NCBI RefSeq assembly: GCF_004212635.1
Contig: NZ_PSRT01000089.1
Span: 1-34,305, forward strand
Source of the DNA: Bradyrhizobium genosp. SA-3
Lineage (GTDB): Bacteria > Pseudomonadota > Alphaproteobacteria > Rhizobiales > Xanthobacteraceae
DNA: 34,305 nucleotides
Direction of reading: 5' to 3'
Shown here: piece by piece, positions 15,232 to 23,868 of the stretch
Position numbering within the stretch: position 1 is the stretch's first letter
Layout of the letters: each line of letters opens with the position of its first letter
Notes under the pieces: model-generated
The model's input: the letters and a program-made list of their open reading frames with translations, nothing else
What the model was told of the DNA's origin: nothing
Database searches by the model: none
Translations under genes and position numbers: made by a program

Positions 15232-16185
15232 ATGAAACTCACCGCCGACGCCAAGGGCACCTTCGCAATCGCGCCGACGCCATTCCACGACGACGGCCGG
15301 ATCGACGAGCGCTCGATCGACCGCCTGACCGATTTCTACGAGGAGGTCGGCTGCGACGGCGTCACGGTGCTGGGCATTCTCGGCGAGGCGCCGAAGCTCG
15401 ATGCCACCGAGGCCGAGCAGGTCGCGGTGCGTTTCGTCAAGCGCGCCAAGAAGATGCAGGTGATCGTTGGCGTCTCCGCGCCGGGTTTTGCCACCATGCG
15501 CTCGCTGGCGAAGGCCTCGATGGATGCGGGCGCGGCCGGCGTCATGATCGCGCCGCCGCCCTCGCTCCGTACCGACGACCAGATCGTCGGCTATTTCAAG
15601 CAGGCCGCCGAGGCGATCGGACCGGATGTGCCGTGGGTGCTTCAGGACTATCCGCTGACCCTCTCGGTGGTGTTCACGCCTGCAGTGATCCGCAAGATCG
15701 TCACGGACAATGCGAATTGCGTGATGCTCAAGCACGAGGACTGGCCGGGGCTGGAAAAGATCTCGACCCTGCGCAATTTCCAGAAGGACGGATCGCTCCG
15801 TCCGCTCTCGATCCTCTGCGGCAATGGCGGGCTCTTTTTGGATTTCGAGATGGAGCGCGGCGCTGATGGCGCCATGACTGGCTATGCCTTCCCTGAGCTT
15901 CTGATCGACGTCGTGCGCCTCTCGAAGGAGGGCAAGCGCGACGCCGCGCATGATTTGTTCGACGCGCATCTGCCGCTGATCCGCTACGAGCAGCAGCCCG
16001 GCGCCGGCCTTGCCGTGCGCAAATACGTGCTGCAGAAGCGCGGCATCATCGCCTCCAGCGCGCAGCGCAAGCCCGGCGCGACCATCACGCCGGCGGCGAA
16101 GGCCGAGGTCGAATACCTGCTGTCGCGCGTCGCCCGGGTCGACAAGCGCGCCAATCTCGGCCCGCAATCCAGCGCCGCAGGTTAG
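15232..16185 (+). CDS. Dihydrodipicolinate synthase family aldolase/lyase
   Basis: This is a 317-residue class I aldolase of the DapA/N-acetylneuraminate lyase superfamily. Signatures are GVTVLGILGEAPKLDATEAEQV (43-64, with the G-x-x-GE oxo-acid loop), APPPS (107-111), LQDYPL with Tyr140, and the Schiff-base Lys167 in CVMLKHEDWPG. The second half is longer than DapA and ends in a basic tail. True dihydrodipicolinate synthase is unlikely in this position. Relatives act on 2-keto-3-deoxy sugars, 4-hydroxy-2-oxo acids, or aryl-vinyl pyruvates (hydratase-aldolases). It starts 28 bp after the SDR gene and ends 4 bp before the Nudix gene, so it belongs to the same operon. Confidence 0.88.
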   Translation: MKLTADAKGTFAIAPTPFHDDGRIDERSIDRLTDFYEEVGCDGVTVLGILGEAPKLDATEAEQVAVRFVKRAKKMQVIVGVSAPGFATMRSLAKASMDAGAAGVMIAPPPSLRTDDQIVGYFKQAAEAIGPDVPWVLQDYPLTLSVVFTPAVIRKIVTDNANCVMLKHEDWPGLEKISTLRNFQKDGSLRPLSILCGNGGLFLDFEMERGADGAMTGYAFPELLIDVVRLSKEGKRDAAHDLFDAHLPLIRYEQQPGAGLAVRKYVLQKRGIIASSAQRKPGATITPAAKAEVEYLLSRVARVDKRANLGPQSSAAG

Positions 16186-16189
16186 TCGC

Positions 16190-17005
16190 ATGGCTGAAGC
16201 TGCCGCATCACGCCCTGCCTCGACCATTCTCCTGCTGCGCGACGGCATGGGTGTCGACGGCAAGGCCCGCGACGAGATCGAAGTCTTCATGATGGTCCGC
16301 CATCATCAGATCGAGTTCAACTCGGGCGCGCTGGTGTTTCCCGGCGGCAGCGTCGATGCCGGCGACAAGGAGATCGTCGCCCGCTCCAACCTTTACTCGG
16401 GCGGCGAGGGCCTCAGCGAAGCGGACCGCGGTTTTCGGATCGCCGCGATCCGCGAGACTTTTGAGGAGAGCGGCATCCTGCTGGCGCGATCGAAGGATTC
16501 GGGCGCGCCGGTCGACGCCAAGCGTGCCGGCGAGATCGCGGACGCGCATCGCGTCGCGCTCAACGAGCACAAGGTCAGCTTCATGAGCATTTTGGCCGAT
16601 AACGGCCTCCAGCTCGCGCTCGACACGCTCGTACCCTATGCGCACTGGATCACGCCGGAGGGCATGCCGAAGCGCTTCGACACCTGGTTCTTCCTCGCCG
16701 CCGCACCGCCGGACCAGCTCGGCGCCCATGATGGTCGCGAGTCCACGGATTCGATCTGGGTCTCGCCGCGCGAGGCGGTGGAGGGCGGCGAGAGCGGCCG
16801 CTTCAAGCTGCCATTCCCGACCACGCGCAATCTGATCCGGCTTGCCAAGCAGGGCAGCGTGAGTGCCGCACTGGAGCACGCCCGCGGGATGTCGATCGTC
16901 ACGGTCATGCCTGTGATGACCAAGACCGAAACCGGCCGCCAGCTCCGCATTCCCCGCGAGGCCGGCTACGACGGCGAGGTGTTCGAGGTCGGGGCGGTCG
17001 GCTAG
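16190..17005 (+). CDS. Nudix hydrolase, NUDT19/CoA-diphosphatase-like
   Basis: This is a 271-residue protein from the ATG 4 bp after the preceding stop, almost certainly co-translated. The Nudix box is split: VFPGGSVDAGD (49-59) and AIRETFEESGILL (86-98) are separated by about 26 residues, where the standard box has far fewer. This insertion, and the later HWITPEGMPKRFDTWFF segment, are features of the NUDT19 (RP2) group. Mouse NUDT19 cleaves CoA and acyl-CoA to phosphopantetheine and 3',5'-ADP in peroxisomes. Cytoplasmic here, it may trim stalled acyl-CoA made by the neighbouring enzymes (inference). Confidence 0.85.
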   Translation: MAEAAASRPASTILLLRDGMGVDGKARDEIEVFMMVRHHQIEFNSGALVFPGGSVDAGDKEIVARSNLYSGGEGLSEADRGFRIAAIRETFEESGILLARSKDSGAPVDAKRAGEIADAHRVALNEHKVSFMSILADNGLQLALDTLVPYAHWITPEGMPKRFDTWFFLAAAPPDQLGAHDGRESTDSIWVSPREAVEGGESGRFKLPFPTTRNLIRLAKQGSVSAALEHARGMSIVTVMPVMTKTETGRQLRIPREAGYDGEVFEVGAVG

Positions 17006-17085
17006 GATAGTTCGACACCAAGCGAAGTATCGGCGGCTGCGGACGCGCTAGGTTCCGTTCATTGCGAATGGACGGGACGCAACGC

Positions 17086-18000
17086 ATGGACAACCGGCAG
17101 GGTACCAACATCGCCGCCGAGCTGGCGCTGCTGGTCGTGCTCGCAGCGCTCTGGGGCGGCTCCTACACCTTTATCAAGCTCGGCGTCGCCACCATCCCGC
17201 CGATCACGCTGATTGCGGCGCGCACCGCGATTGCAGGCCTCCTGCTGCTGGCCGTCATGTGGTTGCGGGGCATCAGGATGCCGACGGATGCCGCGACCTG
17301 GCAGCGCTTCGCGTTCCAGGCCGTGCTCAACAGCGTCATTCCCTGGACGCTGATTGCCTGGGGCGAGCGCCATGTCGATGCCGCGCTCGCGATCATCCTC
17401 AACTCGGCCGGGCCAATCTTCACCTTCGTGCTCACGGCGGCCGTCACCCGCCACGAGGCGACGACACCGCGCAAGCTGTTCGGCGTAGTCGCCGGCATGG
17501 CCGGCATCTTGCTGATCGTCGGCGTCGATGCCTTCCATGACATCGGCAGCGGCCTGCTGGCGGAGGCGGCGATCGTGGCCGCAACGATCTGCTATGCCTG
17601 CGCCGCGATCTTCGGCCGCAGTTTTAAGGGGCTCGATCCCATGGCGCCCGCCGCCGGCTCGCTGCTGGCGGGCGCGGCGGTGCTGATCCCGGCCTCGCTC
17701 GTCATCGAGCAACCCTGGACGCTGTCGCCCTCGCTGGCGTCCATATTGGCACTGCTGGCGCTCGCGGTGTTCTCGACCGCAGCAGCGTTTGCGATCTATT
17801 TCCGCCTGATCCAGACATTGGGCTCGGTCGGGACCACCGCGCAGGCCTATCTGCGCGTCCCCATCGGGGTTGCCATCAGCGTCGCCTTCCTCGGTGAGAC
17901 CTTGAGCCGGACCGCCTGGATCGGGCTGGCCTGCGTCGTCCTCGGCGTTGCCGCCATGACGATCCCGGCCCGGCGGCGGACAAGCGTCAAAAGCTCTTAG
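17086..18000 (+). CDS. EamA/DMT-superfamily transporter
   Basis: This is a 304-residue inner-membrane protein with ten hydrophobic segments in two EamA repeats. The first begins VVLAALWGGSYTFIKLGV and the second near residue 150 (IVAATICYACAAIFGRSFKG), ending FLGETLSRTAWIGLACVVLG. This arrangement is typical of drug/metabolite exporters of the RhaT/YdcO type. Start codons at 17062, 17068 and 17086 are possible; I prefer 17086 because GGACGGGACG lies just upstream. It follows the Nudix gene by 80 bp on the same strand and may or may not belong to that operon. The substrate is unknown. Confidence 0.86.
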   Translation: MDNRQGTNIAAELALLVVLAALWGGSYTFIKLGVATIPPITLIAARTAIAGLLLLAVMWLRGIRMPTDAATWQRFAFQAVLNSVIPWTLIAWGERHVDAALAIILNSAGPIFTFVLTAAVTRHEATTPRKLFGVVAGMAGILLIVGVDAFHDIGSGLLAEAAIVAATICYACAAIFGRSFKGLDPMAPAAGSLLAGAAVLIPASLVIEQPWTLSPSLASILALLALAVFSTAAAFAIYFRLIQTLGSVGTTAQAYLRVPIGVAISVAFLGETLSRTAWIGLACVVLGVAAMTIPARRRTSVKSS

Positions 18001-18086
18001 TTCGAAACGGAGGAGGGGCGGCAGGCCCCCGATATTAAGGATATTCGGCGGCCAGAGGCATGTTCCCCCGGGGGCGCAATACGTCG

Positions 18087-18092
18087 TATATT
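18087..18092 (+). promoter_or_regulatory. Possible -10 element of the histidine kinase gene
   Basis: TATATT lies 32 bp before the kinase ATG, with TTCCCC 18 bp upstream as a weak -35. The kinase start has no clear Shine-Dalgarno sequence. This is only a match to consensus. Confidence 0.3.
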
Positions 18093-18124
18093 GGACCTCC
18101 AACAGCCCGGTCCCCCAAACACCA

Positions 18125-20812
18125 ATGTCCGCCGAATTGACGCCGACCCCTGAGAAAAAGCGAACGTTCTCGCTCTCCATCGGCCAGCTCACCTTCGGCA
18201 GCTTCCTGTTGGTGCTGGCGGTGATCATCGTCACATCGACCGCGAGCGTAATCGCGATCCGGCATATCGACACCACCTTCGCCGAGCTGCAACGGCTCCA
18301 GAGCGTTGGCGATCTCGCCGAGGACATCGACCGCCGCATGAACGAATTGCGCCTCGCCGCGCGCGACTTCGTCACCGATCCCGGCGCCGGCATCCAGTTC
18401 CAGCAGGTGGGCGAGGCGGCCTCCGCCTTAAGTGACATCCTGAAGAAGACCCGCATCGAGCTCGCGCCCGAGCAGCAGGACATGATCGACGGGGTCACCG
18501 AGCGGCTGGCGACCTACCGAACCGGGTTGGAGCGGATCTCGACCCTGATCGACCGCCGCGCCCAATTGCTTGCCGGCCTGCCGCCGCTGCGCGACCGGTT
18601 CGACGCGGCCGTCGCCGGCACTGCGGACCGCGAGCTGGCCTCCCGCCTGTCCGAGGCGCAGAGCCGCATCGCGCTCGGACTGCTGGCGCGCAACCCGTCC
18701 GCGGCCGAGCAGGCCGCGGAGGGAATGCGGGCGATGGACATCGCCGATGGCAAGCTGAGGTCGGCCGTCAACGATTACGCCGAGGCGATTATGGCGGTCG
18801 CCGTCCGCGAGCGGCAGATCGCCGACATCGACCGCGAGGTGCTGGGCACCGAGGGCCGGCTGATCGGCCGCGTCACCGAATTGCTGCGCGAGGTCAGCGC
18901 CCGGCGCGGCCACGTGCTGTCGCGTGATTTTGCCCGCACGCTGACCGAGGCGCGCTGGCAGAGCATCGTGCTCGGCACGGTCGGCGTGCTGATCGGCATC
19001 GGCGCCGCGCTGTTCGTGGTGCGCAGGACCGTCCGTCCGCTCGCCCAGATCGCGCGCTCCATTCGCGCGCTTGCGGCGGGCCAGAAAGACACGTCGATCC
19101 CGTCCGCCGACGTCGACAACGAGATCGGTGACATCGCACGGGCGGCCGAGGTGTTCCGCCGCGCGCTCGAGGAGGCCGACACCGCGCGCGAAGCGGCGGT
19201 GCGCGCGCTCACCGAGCAGCGCCTCGCCGAGGAGAGCTATCGCAAACTGTTCGAAGGCTCGGTCGATGGCATCTACGTGACGACACCGGCCGGCGATCTC
19301 CTCAACGCCAATCCGGCGCTGGCGCGGATGATGGGCTATGACAGCCCGCAGCACCTTATCGACAGCATCAATGACATCGCCCACACGATCTACGTCCACC
19401 CCGAGGCGCGTGCCGAATATCAGCGGCTGATGGCGCGCGACGGCATGGTGCGCGAGTTCGAATATCAGGTGCGCCAGCGCAGCGGCAATATCCTGTGGCT
19501 CTCCGACAGCGCCACCGGCGTGCGGGACGAGCAGGGCAACATCGTCCGCTACGAGGGCACGCTGCGCGATATCACCGACCAGAAGCGGGCGGAAGACGCC
19601 ATCGCCGAAGGCCGGCGCCTGCTCCAGCAAGTCATCGACACCGTGCCCGCGGTGATCAATGTCAAGGACCGCGACCTGCGCTACGTACTGATGAACCGCT
19701 ACATGGCCGGCATCTTCGGCATCGAGCCGGGCGACGCGCTCGGCCGCACCACCGCCGACCTGATGTCACGCTACGGCGCGGCCAAGTCCGACGAGAGCGA
19801 CAAGCGCGTGCTCAAGCTCCGCAAGGGACTCGGCTTCTACGAGGAGGAGTACAAGGACGCCTCCGGCAACATGCGGCAATGGCTGGTCAACAAGCTGCCG
19901 CTGCTCGACGCCGAAGGCGAGATCGAGCGCATCGTCACCGTCGCGCTCGACATCGGCGAGCGCAAGCGCGGCGAGCAGGAGATGCGGAAAGCCAAGGAAG
20001 CCGCCGAGACCGCGCTGCGCAATCTGCGCGAGACCCAGGCCTCGCTGATCGAGGCGGAGAAGCTCGCCGCGCTCGGGCGCCTGGTCGCTGGCGTCGCGCA
20101 CGAGGTCAACAACCCGGTCGGTATCAGCCTCACGGTCGCTTCCGCGCTGGAGCGCAAGACCGCGATGTTCACGGCCGAGGTCGAGCGCGGCGAGCTCCGC
20201 CGCTCCACGCTCAACGACTTCCTCAACACCAGCCGGGACGCCTCCTCGCAGCTGGTCTCCAACCTCAACCGCGCCGCCGAGCTGATCCAGTCCTTCAAGC
20301 AGGTCGCGGCCGACCGCAACTATTCGGACCAGCGCAGCTTCGACCTCGGCGACCTCACCGAGCAGGTGGTGCTGAGCCTGCGACCCGGCCTGCGCAAGCA
20401 CAATCTGACGCTCAACGTCGAGTGTCAGCCGGACCTCACCATGAACAGCTATCCCGGCCCGTACGGCCAGGTGCTGACCAACCTTTTTCTCAATTCGGTG
20501 GCGCATGCGTTCCCGGACGGCCGGCCGGGGACCATCGACATCCAGGTGCGCGAGTCCGGCAAGGACAATGTCGAAATCATCTTCTCCGACAATGGCTGCG
20601 GCATGTCGCTCGACGTCCGCCGCCGCGCCTTCGATCCGTTCTTCACGACGCGGCGCGACCAGGGCGGCACCGGCCTCGGCCTGCACATCGTCTACAGCAT
20701 CGTCACCAACCGGCTCGGCGGCCGGCTCGATCTCGATTCCGAGCCGGGCGGCGGCACGCGCGTCCAGATGATCCTGCCGCGCATAGCGCCGCTCGAACAG
20801 GCGGCGGAATGA
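18125..20812 (+). CDS. Membrane sensor histidine kinase with HAMP and two PAS domains
   Basis: This is an 895-residue kinase. A first membrane helix (24-46) is followed by an all-helical periplasmic region of about 230 residues (50-278), then a second helix (280-299). HAMP (300-355) is next, then PAS 1 (370-482, with the PAC end RYEGTLRDITDQKRAE) and PAS 2 (497-612, ending ALDIGERKRGE). A coiled linker leads to the dimerisation domain with phospho-acceptor His659 in VAGVAHEVNNPVG. The ATPase domain has N box LTNLFLNSVAHAF, G1 DNGCGM (822-827), F box DPFF (837-840) and G2 GTGLGL (848-853). The H-box E-x-N form belongs to the HPK4-like, C4-dicarboxylate-sensor (DctB) group. No response regulator is adjacent, so it is an orphan. 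The predicted inner-membrane topology implies sensing of a periplasmic or internal redox/ligand signal. Confidence 0.92.
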   Translation: MSAELTPTPEKKRTFSLSIGQLTFGSFLLVLAVIIVTSTASVIAIRHIDTTFAELQRLQSVGDLAEDIDRRMNELRLAARDFVTDPGAGIQFQQVGEAASALSDILKKTRIELAPEQQDMIDGVTERLATYRTGLERISTLIDRRAQLLAGLPPLRDRFDAAVAGTADRELASRLSEAQSRIALGLLARNPSAAEQAAEGMRAMDIADGKLRSAVNDYAEAIMAVAVRERQIADIDREVLGTEGRLIGRVTELLREVSARRGHVLSRDFARTLTEARWQSIVLGTVGVLIGIGAALFVVRRTVRPLAQIARSIRALAAGQKDTSIPSADVDNEIGDIARAAEVFRRALEEADTAREAAVRALTEQRLAEESYRKLFEGSVDGIYVTTPAGDLLNANPALARMMGYDSPQHLIDSINDIAHTIYVHPEARAEYQRLMARDGMVREFEYQVRQRSGNILWLSDSATGVRDEQGNIVRYEGTLRDITDQKRAEDAIAEGRRLLQQVIDTVPAVINVKDRDLRYVLMNRYMAGIFGIEPGDALGRTTADLMSRYGAAKSDESDKRVLKLRKGLGFYEEEYKDASGNMRQWLVNKLPLLDAEGEIERIVTVALDIGERKRGEQEMRKAKEAAETALRNLRETQASLIEAEKLAALGRLVAGVAHEVNNPVGISLTVASALERKTAMFTAEVERGELRRSTLNDFLNTSRDASSQLVSNLNRAAELIQSFKQVAADRNYSDQRSFDLGDLTEQVVLSLRPGLRKHNLTLNVECQPDLTMNSYPGPYGQVLTNLFLNSVAHAFPDGRPGTIDIQVRESGKDNVEIIFSDNGCGMSLDVRRRAFDPFFTTRRDQGGTGLGLHIVYSIVTNRLGGRLDLDSEPGGGTRVQMILPRIAPLEQAAE

Positions 20813-20853
20813 CAACGTCCTGGCTTCATTAGCGCGCAGCGCTTCGGCGATCG

Positions 20854-21293
20854 TTACCCGCGAACGAGAGCCGCGCCCAGGATGAGACACCCGGCGCCCA
20901 AAATGCGTGTCAACGTGATCGGATGATGCGGCAGGCTGAACATGCCGATGTGGTCGAACGCCAACGAACCGAGCAACTGACCCACGACGATCAACGTCAA
21001 CACCGTCGCCACGCCGAGGCGCGGCACCATGAGGATGCTGGTCGCGATGAAGATCGCGCCGAAAATTCCCCCGGTCCATGCGATCAAAGGAGCTCGTCCG
21101 GCCAGGGCGGCAGCGGGTATCGGCTCGCGCACGGCGACCAGAACCAGCAGCAACGCGATTGTCCCGCCAAGATCACTCACGAACGCCGCCCACCTCGCGG
21201 ATTGCATGGCGTTGCCAAGACTGGCGTTCAGCACTGCTGAAACGCGAGGCTCAGGCCTGCGGACAGGACCACGAAAGGTGCCAGGAGGTTCAT
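20854..21293 (-). pseudogene. YdcZ/DUF606-type DMT transporter, frameshifted near its N-terminus
   Basis: From the ATG at 21291-21293 the product reads MNLLAPFVVLSAGLSLAFQQ and then Cys-stop (21228-21230). One base out of step, the frame goes on as VLNASLGNAMQSARWAAFVS and GGTIALLLVLVAV, and so on to LILGAALVRG at 20854. Joined, this is an approximately 147-residue, five-helix YdcZ-family protein, which normally reads QxxxNAxLG at this point. One missing base near 21234-21240 explains the break. A GTG at 21232-21234 overlaps the early stop and could restart translation of the last four helices, so a working two-part gene is not excluded. It follows the AraC-type gene on the same strand by 80 bp. 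Confidence 0.75.
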
Positions 21294-21373
21294 GCGCGGC
21301 TCGCAGTGGCATGGAGAGGTGGGGCCAGCTTAGCGCCCGGGGCCAATTCACGTCTGGAACGAAATCGACCGTC

Positions 21374-22078
21374 TCAATCCGCGAACGCTGAACGGTAGGC
21401 GGCAGGCGTTGCGCCGTAAGCGCGTCGAAACAGGCGACCCAGGTGGCTCTGGTCGGAGAACGAGCCGGCATAAGCCACGTCAGCGACAGTGTCGCCGCGC
21501 TTCAAACGCGAGCGTGCCGATGCCAGTCGCAGCGCAAGACGATAGGCGGCGGGGGTCATTCCAACCTCGCGCTTGAACAGCCGAATGAAGCCATCTGTCG
21601 ATCGACCCTGCCGTGCCGCGATCGTGCGGATGGCGAGATCGTCGCACGAAACCATCTCCGTCAGCGCGGCACATCGGGCCGGCCGCGTGAGACGTCTCGG
21701 GCACGGATCGTGCGAGCCGATCGCGTCGAGCATCTCGTCCGGCAAGGTTGCCCGCGAGTTGCGGATGCAGAGGGGCCCCGAGATCCCTCTCACCGCCGCA
21801 TGATCGCTCGGTAGATAGAGATGGCTGACGATCGAGCCGGCGCCGCCGTGCGAGGCGTGCGGTACGCCTGCAGGGATGACGACGATATCGCCCGCGATGG
21901 CGCGGAACTCTCCGACCGTGGTCGCGTACATGCGCCATCCTTCGCTGACGGCGGCAACCTGGACATCCGGATGTACGTGACAGGCGAGCGCGACCGCCTG
22001 TGCCGCCGCGAGTTGGCCGAGCTCGATCGCCCCGTCACGTGCCCATGGGCGATATGTCCACGATCCAGGCATCCTCAC
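21374..22078 (-). CDS. AraC-family regulator with N-terminal cupin
   Basis: This is a 234-residue protein. The N-terminal half (1-110) is a cupin-like sensor with HVHPDVQVAAVSEGW and GDIVVIPAGVPHASH. The C-terminal AraC domain (about 135-232) has two helix-turn-helix units, DLAIRTIAARQGRSTDGFIRLFK and VADVAYAGSFSDQSHLGRLFRRAY, ending in GATPAAYR. Start may be GTG at 22078 or ATG at 22072; neither has a strong ribosome binding site. A transporter of the YdcZ type follows on the same strand, and AraC-exporter pairs of this sort usually mean that the regulator controls the exporter. Here the exporter appears broken. Confidence 0.87.
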   Translation of the reverse strand: MRMPGSWTYRPWARDGAIELGQLAAAQAVALACHVHPDVQVAAVSEGWRMYATTVGEFRAIAGDIVVIPAGVPHASHGGAGSIVSHLYLPSDHAAVRGISGPLCIRNSRATLPDEMLDAIGSHDPCPRRLTRPARCAALTEMVSCDDLAIRTIAARQGRSTDGFIRLFKREVGMTPAAYRLALRLASARSRLKRGDTVADVAYAGSFSDQSHLGRLFRRAYGATPAAYRSAFAD

Positions 22079-22160
22079 TGCATACGATCTATTGCTCAGG
22101 ATGTCAGGAGGCTGCTGCGGACGAATTTGGACCGCGCGTCGTGACTCATGGCGGCACGCC

Positions 22161-22514
22161 CTAATCGACGTCGGCGAGCCTGTGCAGCGTCGCGCCGAAG
22201 ATCTGGCTGGCCTTGCCGACCAGCGCCGTGCCGGTCATTTCCCCGCGCGTCTCCGTGAAGGTGCCGCTGACGCCGATGCCGACCGGGGCGGGGCCGCCGA
22301 ACAGCGGATTGTCGTCGCCGCGCGGCGAGGTGTGGCGCTGCACCAGGACCTCGCCTTTGAAGGTGTTGTTGTCCTTCACCGTGTAGCTGCCGGTGTAATA
22401 GAGGTAGGCATCGCCGCCAAGAATCTTGCCGTCGCGGAAAAGGATGACGCCACTGCCCTTGCCGACTCGACCGTCGAGCAGGGTCACGTGAATCGAATAG
22501 AGGCCGTTCTTCAT
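22161..22514 (-). CDS. GrlR-family regulatory-like protein
   Basis: This is a 117-residue protein starting MKNGLYSIHVTLLDGRVGKG. It shows the lipocalin-like beta pattern of the GrlR family (GSGVILFRDGKILGGDAYLYYTG, then GSYTVKDNNTFKGEV and GVSGTFTETRGEMTGTALVG). In enteropathogenic E. coli GrlR binds the activator GrlA and represses type III secretion. Rhizobial copies are common and have no known partner. No GrlA-like protein is nearby. The start at 22514 follows GCGGGACGTT, and the longer open frame to 22565 lacks a ribosome binding site. A palmitoyl- or lipid-type ligand has been suggested for the fold but cannot be judged here. Confidence 0.75.
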   Translation of the reverse strand: MKNGLYSIHVTLLDGRVGKGSGVILFRDGKILGGDAYLYYTGSYTVKDNNTFKGEVLVQRHTSPRGDDNPLFGGPAPVGIGVSGTFTETRGEMTGTALVGKASQIFGATLHRLADVD

Positions 22515-22867
22515 AACGTCCCGCAGGTCGGCCGCCATCGCCCAATGGCGTAACCGGTAGAGCATTTATGCCAAAGCGCGTCCGCCGGCGCAACGCGTCA
22601 CTTTTGCCGGGTGGCGGGAGCCTGCCGTCGCGAGCCGTAGTTGTCCCGGCTTGTGCGTGACGCCGTCGTGACGGTCTGATGATTGCGAATCGGAGTTGGC
22701 CCGCGAAATGCATAACCATTGTCGCACTGGCCGCGGAGTGCTGGAGCAAGACGAACGTGAGCAACTGGATCGATTCCAGCGGCGATGAGCCGCGTCTGTA
22801 CAGTGCGCGTCCCACGAATCGCAAATGCGAACGACGGCGGATCGGCAGCGCGACACGCTGGCGAGGC

Positions 22868-23254
22868 GTGACAAGACTGGCGTGCGCCTTGGGCCTGATT
22901 GCACTCGCGGCCCCCTTCGGGCACGCGCGTGACCGTGGCCAGTTCGTCAACACCAATGCGGATTTGAAGGCCTGGTTCGACGGCTTGCGTAGCGGCAAGG
23001 GGCCTTGCTGCTCCGACGCCGACGGCTCGGCGCTCTCGGACTCCGACTGGGACAGCAAGGACGGGCACTATCGTGTCCGCGTCCCGCGCTATGGCTCCGC
23101 CATCGACGGCCAGCCGCAGGAACTCGTCTGGGTGGACGTGCCCGAGGAAGCCGTGATCTCGGAGCCGAACCGGGTCGGACGGACCATGGTCTGGCCGATC
23201 TACGGCTACATGGGCGTCACCATCCGCTGCTTTATGCCCGGCAGCATGACGTAG
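22868..23254 (+). CDS. Secreted protein with CCSDADG motif, unknown function
   Basis: This frame encodes a signal peptide (TRLACALGLIALAAPFGHA) and a mature domain of about 108 residues. Conserved-looking segments are LKAWFDGLRSGKGPCCSDAD, WDSKDGHYRVRVPRYG, ELVWVDVPEEAVISEPNRVG and IYGYMGVTIRCFMPGSMT. The tandem Cys and the late Cys could form disulphides, and the many Asp residues before them could bind metal. I know this pattern only from uncharacterised rhizobial proteins. The start is uncertain: GTG at 22868 gives a clean signal peptide but has GGCGAGG too close. The open frame continues to 22679 without a better start. Confidence 0.65.
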   Translation: MTRLACALGLIALAAPFGHARDRGQFVNTNADLKAWFDGLRSGKGPCCSDADGSALSDSDWDSKDGHYRVRVPRYGSAIDGQPQELVWVDVPEEAVISEPNRVGRTMVWPIYGYMGVTIRCFMPGSMT

Positions 23255-23310
23255 GCCCACCGGGCAGCGCTTCGCCCGGAAGGCCGATGCCTGATGCCGC
23301 TCGCGTCGCG

Positions 23311-23694
23311 TCAGGTATACTTCTTGTCGCGCTCGAGCAACTCGATGGAGATGCCTTCGGGGCCACGAATGAAACAGATGCGTACGCCGGGCCTGATCGT
23401 CGTCGGCTCGCGCGTAAAGGTGACGCCCTTGGCCTTGATCTCGGCAGCGACGGCGTCGATGTCTTTTACCGTCAGACCAAAATGATCGAGGCCCTGATGC
23501 GGATGCGGGGGCGGCGGGCCGACGGCGGCGTCGCCCTCGAGCGGCGCGATGAAGATTTTGGCGCCGCCAAGGTTCACGTCGATCCGTCCGGGCGCGTGCA
23601 CGATCTCGCCACCGAGGATGTCCCGCAGCCAGGCTGCCGTAGCCTCCGGATCGGGGCTGCGCAGATGGACGTGATCCCAAGTGACGACTGGCAT
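23311..23694 (-). CDS. VOC (glyoxalase/dioxygenase) superfamily protein
   Basis: This is a 127-residue protein with two beta-alpha-beta-beta-beta modules. The N-terminal VTWDHVHLRSPDPEATAAW carries the first metal-ligand His, HQGLDHFGLTVKD the second, and GISIELLERD the last acidic ligand (Glu). Members are lactoylglutathione lyases, fosfomycin-resistance proteins or ring-cleaving enzymes, and the reaction cannot be read from these residues. GGGAGAAAATGAA precedes the ATG at 23692-23694. It is convergent with the secreted CCSDADG gene; the 56-bp gap holds a CCGGGC/GCCCGG stem at 23260-23279. Confidence 0.86.
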   Translation of the reverse strand: MPVVTWDHVHLRSPDPEATAAWLRDILGGEIVHAPGRIDVNLGGAKIFIAPLEGDAAVGPPPPHPHQGLDHFGLTVKDIDAVAAEIKAKGVTFTREPTTIRPGVRICFIRGPEGISIELLERDKKYT

Positions 23695-23868
23695 TTCATT
23701 TTCTCCCAACGCGGTCTTTCGATGTTGCGCCGCATGTTTAACGGCCCCAGCCGGTGATCGCCACCGTCTTTGCCGATTCGCAATGGCGCGGGAACCTTAG
23801 TTCGTGTTCCCGATTAAGGGAAACAGTGGCCTAGTCCGTCGTAGGACGTGCTTCAGCCGCTGTCGGTG

